This document shows, in pieces, positions 1-7,993 of a stretch of DNA of 51,904 nucleotides. The notes under the pieces were generated by a model. That model was not told the DNA's origin and ran no database searches. It saw nothing but the letters and a program-made list of their open reading frames with translations. Source of the stretch: Candidatus Gemmiger avistercoris. GTDB taxonomy: Bacteria > Bacillota > Clostridia > Oscillospirales > Ruminococcaceae. The translations under genes were made by a program, and so were the position numbers. The DNA lies in assembly GCA_019116705.1 (NCBI GenBank), contig DXBF01000068.1:1-51904 (forward strand), given 5' to 3'. Each line of letters opens with the position of its first letter. Position 1 is the first letter of the stretch.

Positions 1-136
1 TTTTTACAACCACGAGCGCATCCAAAGCAAAACAGGAGTAGCGCCGCTGACGCTGCGCCTCTCCTGCTAAAACTGAATATTCCTGCCCAGGGGCTCTTTT
101 TGTGCTGTCTGCACAATCTGGGGCGGTTCACCGTCC
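1..136 (+). mobile_element. Right end of an IS3-family insertion sequence (truncated by window)
   Basis: The window opens inside the last codons of an IS3-type transposase and then runs through a short non-coding tail to about position 136, where a TGTCTGCAC...GGGGC..GTTCA-like stretch resembles the terminal inverted repeat of IS3/IS150-group elements. The left end lies outside the window, so the exact boundary and target duplication cannot be defined here. Confidence 0.55.
2..70 (+). CDS. IS3-family transposase OrfB, C-terminal end (partial)
   Basis: Only the last 22 residues are inside the window, reading FYNHERIQSKTGVAP and then LTLRLSC before a TAA at 68-70. YNxxRIQxKxGxxP is the classic end of the IS3/IS150 integrase (rve) domain: the tyrosine-asparagine-histidine stretch follows the catalytic DDE domain, which must lie upstream. 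The enzyme would catalyse cut-and-copy transposition together with an OrfA made by frameshifting, but neither can be checked here. Identification rests on this short motif alone; intactness of the element is unknown. Confidence 0.6.
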   Translation, partial: FYNHERIQSKTGVAPLTLRLSC

Positions 137-157
137 GGGTCTTTTTGCGTTCAAAAA

Positions 158-838
158 TCACATGTGCAGGCGTTTTTCCAGTTCGCTGCGCAGTTCCCGC
201 CCCTGGAAGATCAGCAGCCCCAGGAAAGTGATGACGCTGATGATGAGGCAGACCACCCAGGGGATACTGTGGGTGCTGACTTCCCCGTCCCCGATGCGGG
301 ACGCCAGCAGCAGGTAGGGCAGCACCCCTACGCCGATGTTCAGCAGCAGGTAGACCAGCGCGTTGCGGGTGAAGCGGCTGCGCCAGAAGGCGAAGATGAA
401 GTTGCAGACCAGCGTAACACTGCACAGAATGGGGATGACAAGATCCACGCTATAGCCGGTGTAGCCGTTGAACCAATCGGTGAAGATCAGCAGGCCGGAG
501 ACCAGCAGCAACAGCAGAAAGACCTGCCGCGGGCCGTTATAGCGGCGGCGCAGCACCCCGCGCAGCACCAGCAGCGCCGCCAGCACCCACACCAGAAGCA
601 GCAGGCTGCCGTGGCGGTGGGGCGTTTCAATGAGCAGGAAATCCACTGCCGCCGCCACCACGGTGCCGGCCAGCAGCAGAAACGCCACGATCTTGTACAG
701 CATCGCAAAGCGGTGCACAGGGGCCGTCAGGTGGGGCCACCAGGGCGGTTCCGCCGGACCGGACAGGCGGTTCTGGCACAGCGGGCAATACTCGCTGTCG
801 CCGCCGATCGCAATGTGGCAGTGCGGGCAGGTCCTCAT
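158..838 (-). CDS. DUF6320 zinc-ribbon membrane protein
   Basis: This 226-residue protein begins with a short zinc ribbon (CPHC at residues 4-7, CPLC about 14 residues further on) followed by about six hydrophobic helices, so it is a polytopic membrane protein with a cytosolic metal-binding tip. That layout matches the DUF6320 family, which has no established activity. The ATG at 838 overlaps the stop of the upstream acyltransferase gene (ATGA), a sign of translational coupling; a longer reading frame to 970 exists but has no ribosome site. DUF6320 genes commonly sit beside HxxxD acyltransferases and hydrolases in Clostridia, so a role in the same lipid or glycan acylation step is a reasonable inference. 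Confidence 0.75.
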   Translation of the reverse strand: MRTCPHCHIAIGGDSEYCPLCQNRLSGPAEPPWWPHLTAPVHRFAMLYKIVAFLLLAGTVVAAAVDFLLIETPHRHGSLLLLVWVLAALLVLRGVLRRRYNGPRQVFLLLLLVSGLLIFTDWFNGYTGYSVDLVIPILCSVTLVCNFIFAFWRSRFTRNALVYLLLNIGVGVLPYLLLASRIGDGEVSTHSIPWVVCLIISVITFLGLLIFQGRELRSELEKRLHM

Positions 839-2085
839 TTTTCCACCTCCGTGGCATACAGCGTTACAGCCAGGCCGTCGGCGGCGAACCCGCGGTACAG
901 CCTGCGCAGCACGTTGGTACTGCGCAGCGCCGAGGCGGTGCCCAGCACCAGATCGTCCCCGTAGGAACACACGCAGGTGAACAGCCCGTCGCAGCTGGAG
1001 AAGGCGGAAAACCGCCGGATATACGGCTGCAGGGCTTCATCCACCTCGATCCGCCCCATGTTGGACAGCACCGCCGTCACATGCCGCTCCTCCAGCCGGT
1101 TGAAAAAGCGCACCGCCGCGTTCTTGATGAACAGCGGCACCGGGCGGATGCCGGGCATATGTTCGAGTTTTTCGTATTCATCCATCTGGGCTTTCACCTG
1201 CTCGGGCGCCAGGACTTCCTTGAGTTTTGCATCGAAAGCCGGGGCCACTGTTTCCAGCGTATCGCCGTCGTTCAGCGTCAGGATCACGTAGACCGAGTTG
1301 AAAAAGTTCCGCGCCGTCTCGCTGGGGTAGTAATGGCGCAGGTTCACCGGCAGACTGATGGAAATGGGCCGCCGCCGTTCCAGCGCAGGCATTTCGGCAT
1401 AGACGGCCAGCATGAGGGACGCCCCCAGGTAACTGGTCAGCGAGACCCCCAGCCCCCGCGCCCGCGCCAACAGCTGGCACAGGCTGAGGTGCCCCTCAAA
1501 ATATTGCAGCTGGTCGTAAGGCAGGCGGGCGCCGTGCAGATGGTACGTTTTGGGCAGGCGGGCGGCGCCGGCGCGCCGGGTGCCGCCGTAAAAGTTGCGG
1601 AAACTGTCCTGTTCGAGATCCGCCTCCGAGGCGCCGTTGGGCGTAGGCACCTGTTCCAGCGCGCCGGGATTCTGGAGCGCCAGATAGTTGCGCACAATGG
1701 ATTTGAGGAAGAGGAATCCCCCGTTGCCGTCGGTCATGGCGTGGAACATTTCCAGGTTGATCCGCGCGCCGAAGTAACTCACCCGGTAAAGCAGCTGGTC
1801 CCGCCGTTCGGGCACGTACAGCGGCGCGCAGGGGGTCTTGCGCTCCTGACGCGCCACCGGGACCTGGTCTGTGGATTCAAAATAATGCCAGAACAGCCCG
1901 CGGTGCAGCGTCACCTGGAACTGCGGCCACTCCTGCGCCGTGCGGCGCAGGGCTTCGTTGAGAAGGTCCGGGTCCACCTCCCGGGTCAGCGTGCAGGACA
2001 GGCGGAACACCCGCGGGTCCCGGCGGCTCGTCGTGGCCAGAAACACTTTGGCGACATTATCCACTTTATACCATGACGGCGCCAT
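835..2085 (-). CDS. HxxxD-type acyltransferase (alcohol acetyltransferase / condensation-like fold)
   Basis: A 416-residue soluble protein with HAMTDGNG near residue 120, the HxxxDG signature of the CoA-dependent acyltransferase superfamily (condensation domains, alcohol acetyltransferases, papA-like enzymes). The histidine would act as base in transfer of an acyl group to an alcohol. A C-terminal segment with SNMGRIEV resembles the structural DFGWG-like region. A GGGGAG ribosome site precedes the ATG at 2085. It is third of four genes read from 4048 down to 158, with 27 nt to the hydrolase upstream and a 4-nt overlap with the DUF6320 gene downstream. The acceptor is unknown; the adjacent glycosyltransferase-like gene hints at a glycolipid or surface glycan. 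Confidence 0.75.
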   Translation of the reverse strand: MAPSWYKVDNVAKVFLATTSRRDPRVFRLSCTLTREVDPDLLNEALRRTAQEWPQFQVTLHRGLFWHYFESTDQVPVARQERKTPCAPLYVPERRDQLLYRVSYFGARINLEMFHAMTDGNGGFLFLKSIVRNYLALQNPGALEQVPTPNGASEADLEQDSFRNFYGGTRRAGAARLPKTYHLHGARLPYDQLQYFEGHLSLCQLLARARGLGVSLTSYLGASLMLAVYAEMPALERRRPISISLPVNLRHYYPSETARNFFNSVYVILTLNDGDTLETVAPAFDAKLKEVLAPEQVKAQMDEYEKLEHMPGIRPVPLFIKNAAVRFFNRLEERHVTAVLSNMGRIEVDEALQPYIRRFSAFSSCDGLFTCVCSYGDDLVLGTASALRSTNVLRRLYRGFAADGLAVTLYATEVEK

Positions 2086-2112
2086 TCCTACTCCCCTTTC
2101 CCGGCCGGGCGG

Positions 2113-3093
2113 TCACATCAACCGCTGTACGAACCGGCCCGCGGACTCCATTGCCACCTCCGCGCGGTGGATCGGCATCTGCTGGAACACATGCCAGCAG
2201 TCCTCGTAAACTTCCAGCCGGGCGTAGCCGCCCGCTTTCTGCATCGCTTCGGCCAGCCGCTCACTGTCCGAACGCAGGATCTCATTGGTGCCCACCTGGA
2301 TCAGCGCGGGCGGCAGGCCGCGCAGGTCGGCAAACAGCGGGCTGTAGCAGGGCTCGGCCCAGTCCGCGTCGGGGCCGGTGTAGGCTTCCCGCACGGCTTC
2401 CACATATTCCCGCGTCAGCATGGGGTCCAGGTCCCGGCAGGCGCGGTAGCTCTTGCCGCTGGCCGTCATATCGGTCCAGGGGCTGAACAGCAGCAGGCCC
2501 CGGGGCTGCGCACGGCCCTGTGCCTTGAGTTTGAGGCAGAGTTCCAGCGCCAGATTGCCGCCGGCGGAATCCCCCGCCACAACCACATCCCGCGCGCCGT
2601 AGCCCATATACATCAGGTAATCCCACAGGGCCAGCGCATCCTCCAGCGCCGCCGGGTAGCGGTGCTCCGGCGCCAGACGGTACTCGAAGGAGAGCACGTC
2701 GAACCCGGTGCAGAAGGCCAGCTTGCTGGCCAGGATGCGGGCGTAGCCCAGCTGGCCGCAGGTATAGCCGCCGCCATGGCAGTACAGCACAGCGTGGCGG
2801 CGGTCATGGCCATGCTCGAGGCTGACCCACTCCGCCGGGATGCTGCCGACGGTCAGCCCGTCGCTGCGGATGCCGAAGGCAGGGGTCACCAGGCGGCCGA
2901 AAAGTTCCTGGGCGGCACGCTGGCGTTCCAGATCTTCCGGCAGGGTGGAGGTGCTGCCGGTGACGCTATGGACCGCCTTGATGGCGCGCATCATCGGCCC
3001 CAGTTCGTCGGCGTTCTGCCCGCGCTGGGGGATCAGGTTCTTGATGACCGTCTCCAGCCTCTGGGTCAGGTCTTTGGCATTGCGTTTCGCCAT
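2113..3093 (-). CDS. Alpha/beta hydrolase, hormone-sensitive-lipase (HSL) family
   Basis: The 326-residue protein carries the two HSL signatures: HGGGYTCG (oxyanion hole) in the first half and GDSAGGNL (nucleophile elbow, catalytic serine). The histidine of CWHVFQ near the C-terminus and an aspartate in the ILRSDSERL segment are good candidates to complete the triad. HSL enzymes hydrolyse short-chain acyl esters or acetylated sugars. The ATG at 3093 follows CAGGAGGAGACC; a longer frame to 3324 is composed of cysteine-rich shadow sequence and was not used. Sixteen nucleotides separate it from the glycosyltransferase-like gene upstream. A deacylase next to an acyltransferase suggests an acyl-group cycle on one substrate, which is inference. 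Confidence 0.85.
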   Translation of the reverse strand: MAKRNAKDLTQRLETVIKNLIPQRGQNADELGPMMRAIKAVHSVTGSTSTLPEDLERQRAAQELFGRLVTPAFGIRSDGLTVGSIPAEWVSLEHGHDRRHAVLYCHGGGYTCGQLGYARILASKLAFCTGFDVLSFEYRLAPEHRYPAALEDALALWDYLMYMGYGARDVVVAGDSAGGNLALELCLKLKAQGRAQPRGLLLFSPWTDMTASGKSYRACRDLDPMLTREYVEAVREAYTGPDADWAEPCYSPLFADLRGLPPALIQVGTNEILRSDSERLAEAMQKAGGYARLEVYEDCWHVFQQMPIHRAEVAMESAGRFVQRLM

Positions 3094-3109
3094 GGTCTCC
3101 TCCTGTGGT

Positions 3110-4048
3110 CTAGTCCGGCAGGCGTGCCAGCAGCCGCACGCGCAGCGTCGCCAGCAGCGGCGGGCGGGCGGCAGGCAGGCAGCACAGGCGGTGCACCCGC
3201 GCAGGCGGCGGGAACACCCCTTTGCGGCTGTAGCTGCGGTAGAGCAGCCTGAGCTGCCGCTCCTTGGCTGCGCCGGGCAGGTGCAGGATGCACACCGGGT
3301 CCAGCACGTAGTTGGTGGATACAAAATAGAACCGCCCGCCCAGCCAGTAGCGGAAAATATAAGCGTTGGCGGCCCGCACCGGCTGCCCGGCCAGCAGGCT
3401 GCGGTAGGCGGCGCCGCACCAGACGGCTTCGTCCCCTTCCCGGGGTGTGATGCCCGCCTGCTGCATCTGCGTGAAATAGTGGCGGCAGTGCTCCATCAGG
3501 GCCTGCAGGCGGGGTTTGCTGCCCGCCACCAGCTCGCCGCCGAAATGGGTCAGCACATGGGGCGCGCCCTCGGGGCAGACCGCATCATAAATGCGGGAGA
3601 TCGCCTGCGCCATGCCCTGCCCGGCCGCATGGGGCACCTGATAGAACAGCACGGCCTCGCCGGCTTCCCGCCAGAGGTCGTCCAGCGGGTACTGGGTGTA
3701 GGTATCCAGGTCGATCATGGCCGCGCGGGCAAAGTCCCGGTTGGCCAGCACCCAGTCCATGGCGCAGAGTTTGTAGTAGGCCAGGGCCCAGTTCGTCTCC
3801 GCCGGGACGCGGTAGGCCGTGAACGGGCAGTCCCAGACTTCCACCCCGGCTTCCTTCAGCTGGCCCAGAAAGGGCTGCGGCGGCGGGGCGTTGGTCACCA
3901 GCGCCACCGTACAGCCGGGGTTCTGCGCCTTGGCGCTGCACAGCGCCACCACGGTGCAGCGGTCGTAGGCCGCCCGCCCCAGGTTGGCGCTGTCCCCTTC
4001 GCGGTAACCTTCCAGCGTGGCAAAGGCGCCGAAGATCAGGTTTTCCAT
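3110..4048 (-). CDS. Glycosyltransferase-like protein (nucleotide-sugar fold, GT8-like)
   Basis: A 312-residue protein opening with a beta strand (MENLIFGAFATLEGY) and a Rossmann-type first half, then MIDLDTYTQYPLDDL near residue 130, where D-L-D fits the metal-binding DxD of GT-A enzymes such as glycogenin-like family 8. The C-terminus is basic and arginine-rich, suggesting membrane or polyanion contact. Start ATG at 4048 is preceded by CAGGAGGGGACC; the frame could be extended to 4204 but without a ribosome site. It is the first gene of the minus-strand operon ending at 158. Assignment to a glycosyltransferase rests on fold-like pattern only; donor and acceptor are not visible. Confidence 0.55.
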   Translation of the reverse strand: MENLIFGAFATLEGYREGDSANLGRAAYDRCTVVALCSAKAQNPGCTVALVTNAPPPQPFLGQLKEAGVEVWDCPFTAYRVPAETNWALAYYKLCAMDWVLANRDFARAAMIDLDTYTQYPLDDLWREAGEAVLFYQVPHAAGQGMAQAISRIYDAVCPEGAPHVLTHFGGELVAGSKPRLQALMEHCRHYFTQMQQAGITPREGDEAVWCGAAYRSLLAGQPVRAANAYIFRYWLGGRFYFVSTNYVLDPVCILHLPGAAKERQLRLLYRSYSRKGVFPPPARVHRLCCLPAARPPLLATLRVRLLARLPD

Positions 4049-4090
4049 CGGTCCCCTCCTGTCCGATATGCTCATCGCTCCGTTTTTTAC

Positions 4091-4119
4091 ATTATAGTCC
4101 CTTTGGCGCGGGTTGTCCA
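4091..4119 (-). promoter_or_regulatory. Sigma-A promoter for the 4048-158 operon
   Basis: On the minus strand TGGACA (4119-4114) is separated by 17 nt from TATAAT (4096-4091). It lies about 43 nt upstream of the glycosyltransferase-like start. Confidence 0.65.
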
Positions 4120-4185
4120 TGCTTTTGGCGGGGCGGCCCTTGCCGCATTGGCACGAAAAAAGGCGGAAATCTTTGTCTGTACCGC

Positions 4186-4214
4186 TTGCCGAACCGGCAA
4201 ACACACCGTATAAT
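4186..4214 (+). promoter_or_regulatory. Sigma-A promoter for the MBOAT operon
   Basis: TTGCCG (4186-4191), 17-nt spacer, perfect TATAAT (4209-4214), 43 nt before the MBOAT ATG. Together with the minus-strand promoter at 4091-4119 it makes this a true divergent control region. Confidence 0.7.
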
Positions 4215-4257
4215 GGTAACAGATGTAAATTTTTTATGAAAGTTGCGGAGCGGATCT

Positions 4258-5667
4258 ATGGCGTTTTCGTCGGTACAATTTCTTTTTGTCTTTTTGCCCC
4301 TGGCACTGGCCGTCTACCACATCCTGCCCCGGTGGATGCGCAACGGCGTCCTGTGCGCCTTCAGCCTGCTGTTCTTTGCCTGGGCAGGGCTGCGCGGCGC
4401 GCTGCTGCTGGTGGGGCTCGCCGCCCTGAACTGGGCCGGCGGCCTGGTGCTGGGGCGCGCGGCGCACAAACGGCGCTGGCTGGCGCTGCTGACCGCCGCC
4501 GACCTGGCGGTGCTGCTGGCCTTCAAATATGCAGCCTTCGCCGCAGAGAGCGTCAATTTCTTCGTTCCCGGCCTGCTGCCGGTGTTCGCCCCCGCCCTGC
4601 CGCTGGGCATCAGCTTCTACCTGTTCACCTCCATCGGCTACTGCGCCGATGTGGCCGCCGGAAGGGTGGAACCTGCGCGCAACCCCGTCCGTTTTTTCGT
4701 GTTTCTCGCCTTCTTCGGGCACGGCCCTTCGGGTCCCATCGTGCGGTACGGGCAGCAGCTGCCGCAGCTGGACCCCCGCGCGGAGGCCCGCCAGGTCACG
4801 CTGGACCGCTTCTGCTACGGTATCAAGCGGCTGGTTTTCGGTCTGGCCAAAAAGGCTGTCATCGCCGACCAGCTGGCGCTGATCTATCAGCGGGTGACCT
4901 CGGTGCCCGCCGCCACGCTGCCCGCCCCCATCCTGGTGCTGGGCTACGCGGCCTACATGATGCAGCTGTACTTTGACTTTTCCGGCTACAGCGATATGGC
5001 CATCGGCATCGGCGCCTTCTTCGGGCTGGAACTGCCGGAGAACTTCAACTACCCCTATCTGGCCCGCACCGTGGGCGAATACTGGCGGCGCTGGCACATC
5101 ACGCTTTCCAGCTGGTTCCGGGATTACGTCTACATCCCTCTGGGCGGCAGCCGCTGCAGTACCGCCCGCACCTGCCGCAACCTGCTGGTGGTCTTTGTGC
5201 TCACCGGCCTGTGGCACGGCGCCGCCTGGCAGTATGTGGTCTTCGGCCTGCTGCACGGGCTGCTGCTGTGTGCCGAGCGCCTGGGCCTGCGCAGCCTGCT
5301 GGAAAAACTGCCCGCCGTGCTGCGCCACCTGTATACGCTGCTGGCGCTCTACTTCACCCTGATCCTCTTCGGCGCGCCCGGCCTGCGGGAAGGCCTGACC
5401 GCGCTGGCCGGGATCTTCCGCTGGCAGGAAGGCGCCCCCGGCTATACGCTGGCCGCCTTTGCCGACGCCAAGCTGCTGCTGATCCTGGCGCTGGCGGCGC
5501 TGCTCTGCGGGCCGCTGCAGGCCATGATCCCACGCCTGAAGGAAGCGCTCTGCTCCAGGAAGGCCCCCGGCCCCGTGATGATGCTCTGGCTGCTGGCGCT
5601 GCTGTTCCTGGGGCTGATGCGGGTGACCGCCGGCACGTACAGCGCCTTCATCTATTTCCAGTTCTGA
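4258..5667 (+). CDS. MBOAT family membrane-bound O-acyltransferase (AlgI/DltB-like)
   Basis: A 469-residue polytopic membrane protein with about eleven hydrophobic segments. The re-entrant core shows NFNYPYLARTVGEYWRRWHI followed by SSWFRDYVYIPLGGSR, and later LTGLWHGAAWQYVVFG; the WRRWHI and WHG histidines are the MBOAT active-site signature. Such proteins move an acyl group, usually acetyl, across the membrane to an extracellular polysaccharide or teichoic acid. A GGAG lies 7 nt before the ATG at 4258; an in-frame TTG at 4243 is less likely. Thirteen nucleotides separate it from the DHHW gene, its expected extracellular partner. The polymer modified is not determined. Confidence 0.92.
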   Translation: MAFSSVQFLFVFLPLALAVYHILPRWMRNGVLCAFSLLFFAWAGLRGALLLVGLAALNWAGGLVLGRAAHKRRWLALLTAADLAVLLAFKYAAFAAESVNFFVPGLLPVFAPALPLGISFYLFTSIGYCADVAAGRVEPARNPVRFFVFLAFFGHGPSGPIVRYGQQLPQLDPRAEARQVTLDRFCYGIKRLVFGLAKKAVIADQLALIYQRVTSVPAATLPAPILVLGYAAYMMQLYFDFSGYSDMAIGIGAFFGLELPENFNYPYLARTVGEYWRRWHITLSSWFRDYVYIPLGGSRCSTARTCRNLLVVFVLTGLWHGAAWQYVVFGLLHGLLLCAERLGLRSLLEKLPAVLRHLYTLLALYFTLILFGAPGLREGLTALAGIFRWQEGAPGYTLAAFADAKLLLILALAALLCGPLQAMIPRLKEALCSRKAPGPVMMLWLLALLFLGLMRVTAGTYSAFIYFQF

Positions 5668-5680
5668 GGAGGGACCACCT

Positions 5681-6751
5681 ATGAAAAAACTGGCGCAAGC
5701 TGTTTTTGCCGTTCTTTTCTGCGCGGTGCTGGGCCTTTCCTTTGCCGTGTTCAACATTTTTTCCAAGCAGCTCTCGATGGACAGCCACGAAAACCGCCTG
5801 ATGACCGGTCTGCCCCAGGTGCTGCAAAGCCCCCTTTCGGAACTACCGCGGAACCTGGACAACTTCTTTGTGGACAATTCCCCTTTCCGCTACCAGTTCG
5901 TACTGCTGGACGCCGGCCTGGATTACCGGCTGTTCGGCACCAGCCAGAGCGACCAGGTCCTGCCCGGCAAAGACGGCTGGCTGTTCTATAAGGACGGCCC
6001 CACCGCCGCGCAGCCGATGGCCAACTACCAGGGCCTGACGGCGGTCAACGACAGCCCCGAAACGCTGGCCAAAGCCAGCGCCGCCCTGCAGATCTTACAC
6101 GACGATCTGGCCGAGAACGGCTGCCAGCTGGTGCTGGACCTGACCCCCAGCAAAGACCGCATCTACCGCGAATACATGCCCGCCGGCTACCCCATCGTGA
6201 ATGAGCAGAACCGCACCGATCTGATGGTCGAATACCTGCGCCTGCACACCACGGTCCCGGTGGTCTGGCAGTACGAGACGCTGCGCAGTCAGGCGCGGCT
6301 GTACCCGGAGCGGCTGCTCTACTACAAGACCGACACCCACTGGAACGAACTGGGCGCGCTGATCGGGCTGGACGGCGTGCTGGAAGCGCTGGGCCTGCCC
6401 ACCCTCGCCCCCGAGGAGTATACCGTCACATCCGACGGCACCACTACCGGCGACATGGCCAACGTGGCCGCGCTGTACGCCGTCCTGCCGGAAGAGGTGC
6501 GCTACACCGTGCCCGGTTACGAGACGCTTTTCCCCCGGGACGAGCGGGTGGTGCGGGTGATCGGGGATTCTTTCAGCGAAGCCTACATGCCGTATCTGGA
6601 AGACCGCTTTGCCAGCTGCTGGCGGGAACACATCGACACCTTTGACCCGGCCATCGCCGAGGCCCCCGCCTGCGACATCCTGATCCTGGAATTCAACGAG
6701 CGCAGCCTGGACACCATGCTGCGCATCCTGGAAAATTTCCACCCGGAGTAA
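5681..6751 (+). CDS. DHHW family protein (AlgJ/AlgX-like acetyl transfer partner of MBOAT)
   Basis: A 356-residue protein with one N-terminal membrane anchor (residues 5-26, uncleaved signal) and a large extracytoplasmic domain. It has the family landmarks: GKDGWLFYKDG near residue 100, KTDTHWNELGA near 220 (the D-x-H-W motif), and IGDSFSEAY near 290 (SGNH-type serine). In alginate-type systems these residues carry the acetyl group from the MBOAT protein to the polymer outside the cell. An AGGAGGGACC ribosome site precedes the ATG. It directly follows the MBOAT gene and is the last gene before a hairpin at 6809-6853, so the two form a dedicated O-acylation unit. Confidence 0.88.
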   Translation: MKKLAQAVFAVLFCAVLGLSFAVFNIFSKQLSMDSHENRLMTGLPQVLQSPLSELPRNLDNFFVDNSPFRYQFVLLDAGLDYRLFGTSQSDQVLPGKDGWLFYKDGPTAAQPMANYQGLTAVNDSPETLAKASAALQILHDDLAENGCQLVLDLTPSKDRIYREYMPAGYPIVNEQNRTDLMVEYLRLHTTVPVVWQYETLRSQARLYPERLLYYKTDTHWNELGALIGLDGVLEALGLPTLAPEEYTVTSDGTTTGDMANVAALYAVLPEEVRYTVPGYETLFPRDERVVRVIGDSFSEAYMPYLEDRFASCWREHIDTFDPAIAEAPACDILILEFNERSLDTMLRILENFHPE

Positions 6752-6808
6752 GCAGGCGGCTGCCTGCCCCGCAGCGCCCGGTGCGGGATTCAGCCCCCCA
6801 TAGACAGT

Positions 6809-6853
6809 AAACGGCCCGCAAGGAAGGCAGAACTGCGTTCCCTGCGGGCTGTT
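6809..6853. terminator. Hairpin between convergent genes
   Basis: Interrupted arms GCCCGCA...TGCGGGC with inner GGAA/TTCC and GCAG/CTGC form a long stem between the DHHW gene (+) and the IclR gene (-). The following T run is short, so it is a moderate terminator candidate usable in both directions. Confidence 0.5.
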
Positions 6854-6929
6854 TGCCGTATGTCTGGACGGGGGCGGCGGTTTTGCAGCCCTCCCGGCTT
6901 CCCCGATGCGGGCGGAGCGTTTCGCCCTC

Positions 6930-7700
6930 TTAGTCCCGTCGGGCCACGCCCAGGTCCGCCAAAATGTCGGTGCGGCATTCCATCGCCAGGTCCGCCACGC
7001 GGCGGATGCGTTCCGCCGTCATGTAGGGCGCACGGCCGCTGATGGAAAAGGCGGTCTCTGCCCGGCCGTCCGCGCCGGGGATCGCCACCGCCACGCAGCG
7101 CACCCCCAGTTCGTTTTCTTCATCGTCGATGGCATATCCGTTGGCGCGCACCTCCTCCAGCTGCGCCTGCAGATGGGGCAGGTCCGCCACCGTGCGCCCC
7201 GTCAGCTTTTTGGGGCGGCTGCCGTTCCAGACGGCTTCCACCTCGGCGGGCGGCAGCGTCGCCAGGATGGCCTTGCCCACCCCCGTGCAGTACAAGGGGC
7301 TGCGCAGTCCCACCCGGCTGGACATCCGCATGGGCCCGCTCTCGGTCTTATAAATGTAGACGATGTCGCGCCCGTCCCGGATGACCAGATGCACCGCCTC
7401 GCCGGTGCGCTGGGCCAGCCGTTCCAGATGCAGCCGGGCTACCCCCATGATGTCCATCCGGTCTACGATGCCGCTGGACAGTTCAAACATCTTCAGCGTC
7501 AGCCGGTAATGCCCGCTCTCGGCGTCCTGCCCGGCATATCCCAGCTGGACCAGGCTGTTCAAAAGACGGTGCACCGTGCTTTTTGCCAGCCCGGTATCTT
7601 GGGCGAGCAGCTGCAGGCTGGCGCCCCCGGGGTGCGCCGCCAACCGCTCGATCAGGGCAAAGATCCGTTCGACGCTCTGCACTCCGCTTTTTTCCGGCAT
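6930..7700 (-). CDS. IclR-family transcriptional regulator (KdgR-like)
   Basis: A 256-residue regulator with an N-terminal winged helix (about residues 8-70: SVERIFALIERLAAHPGG, then TGLAKSTVHRLLNSLVQLGY as recognition region) and a C-terminal IclR effector domain with the GVGKAILA segment. IclR proteins bind small organic acids; KdgR members sense 2-keto-3-deoxygluconate. The neighbouring divergent genes are KDPG aldolase and KDG kinase, so the same effector is likely. The ATG at 7700 was chosen because GAGGAG lies 10 nt upstream; the frame extends to 7736 but without a ribosome site. A dyad at 7768-7786 just after its own -10 box suggests autorepression. Confidence 0.85.
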   Translation of the reverse strand: MPEKSGVQSVERIFALIERLAAHPGGASLQLLAQDTGLAKSTVHRLLNSLVQLGYAGQDAESGHYRLTLKMFELSSGIVDRMDIMGVARLHLERLAQRTGEAVHLVIRDGRDIVYIYKTESGPMRMSSRVGLRSPLYCTGVGKAILATLPPAEVEAVWNGSRPKKLTGRTVADLPHLQAQLEEVRANGYAIDDEENELGVRCVAVAIPGADGRAETAFSISGRAPYMTAERIRRVADLAMECRTDILADLGVARRD

Positions 7701-7767
7701 GGGATCACGCTCCTCAAAATTTAACATTTTGTTCACATTTAGCCCGGTTCCAGCCTGCGCGCGCGGC

Positions 7768-7815
7768 CGTTCCGCATCATGGAACGATTATAGCAGGAAT
7801 CGTACTTTTTTGCAA
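7768..7815 (-). promoter_or_regulatory. IclR gene promoter with overlapping operator dyad
   Basis: Minus-strand promoter TTGCAA (7815-7810), 17-nt spacer, TATAAT (7792-7787). Directly downstream is the perfect inverted repeat CGTTCC-N7-GGAACG (7768-7773 and 7781-7786), placed to block initiation, as expected for an autoregulated IclR protein. Confidence 0.55.
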
Positions 7816-7889
7816 GACTCATGCCGGATTACGGAATTTTCGGCATAGGCAACCATAAATATTCACTCTTTGCTGTCTATTTTGACCGA

Positions 7890-7918
7890 TTGACGCACCC
7901 CGCCGGTGTGGATATAAT
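7890..7918 (+). promoter_or_regulatory. Sigma-A promoter for the KDPG aldolase / KDG kinase operon
   Basis: TTGACG (7890-7895), 17-nt spacer, TATAAT (7913-7918). The transcript would have about 70 nt of leader before the ATG at 7994. Confidence 0.7.
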
Positions 7919-7993
7919 TATAGTAACCAAGTGCGCAGGTACGCGCCGGGAGCCCGGTGCGGCCGTGCACAGAACAAGTGAAGGAGAATTGCT

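Noticed and set aside
4234-5877. 547-codon open frame on the minus strand
   Set aside because: Antisense shadow of the MBOAT gene, Gln/Gly-rich, no start signal.
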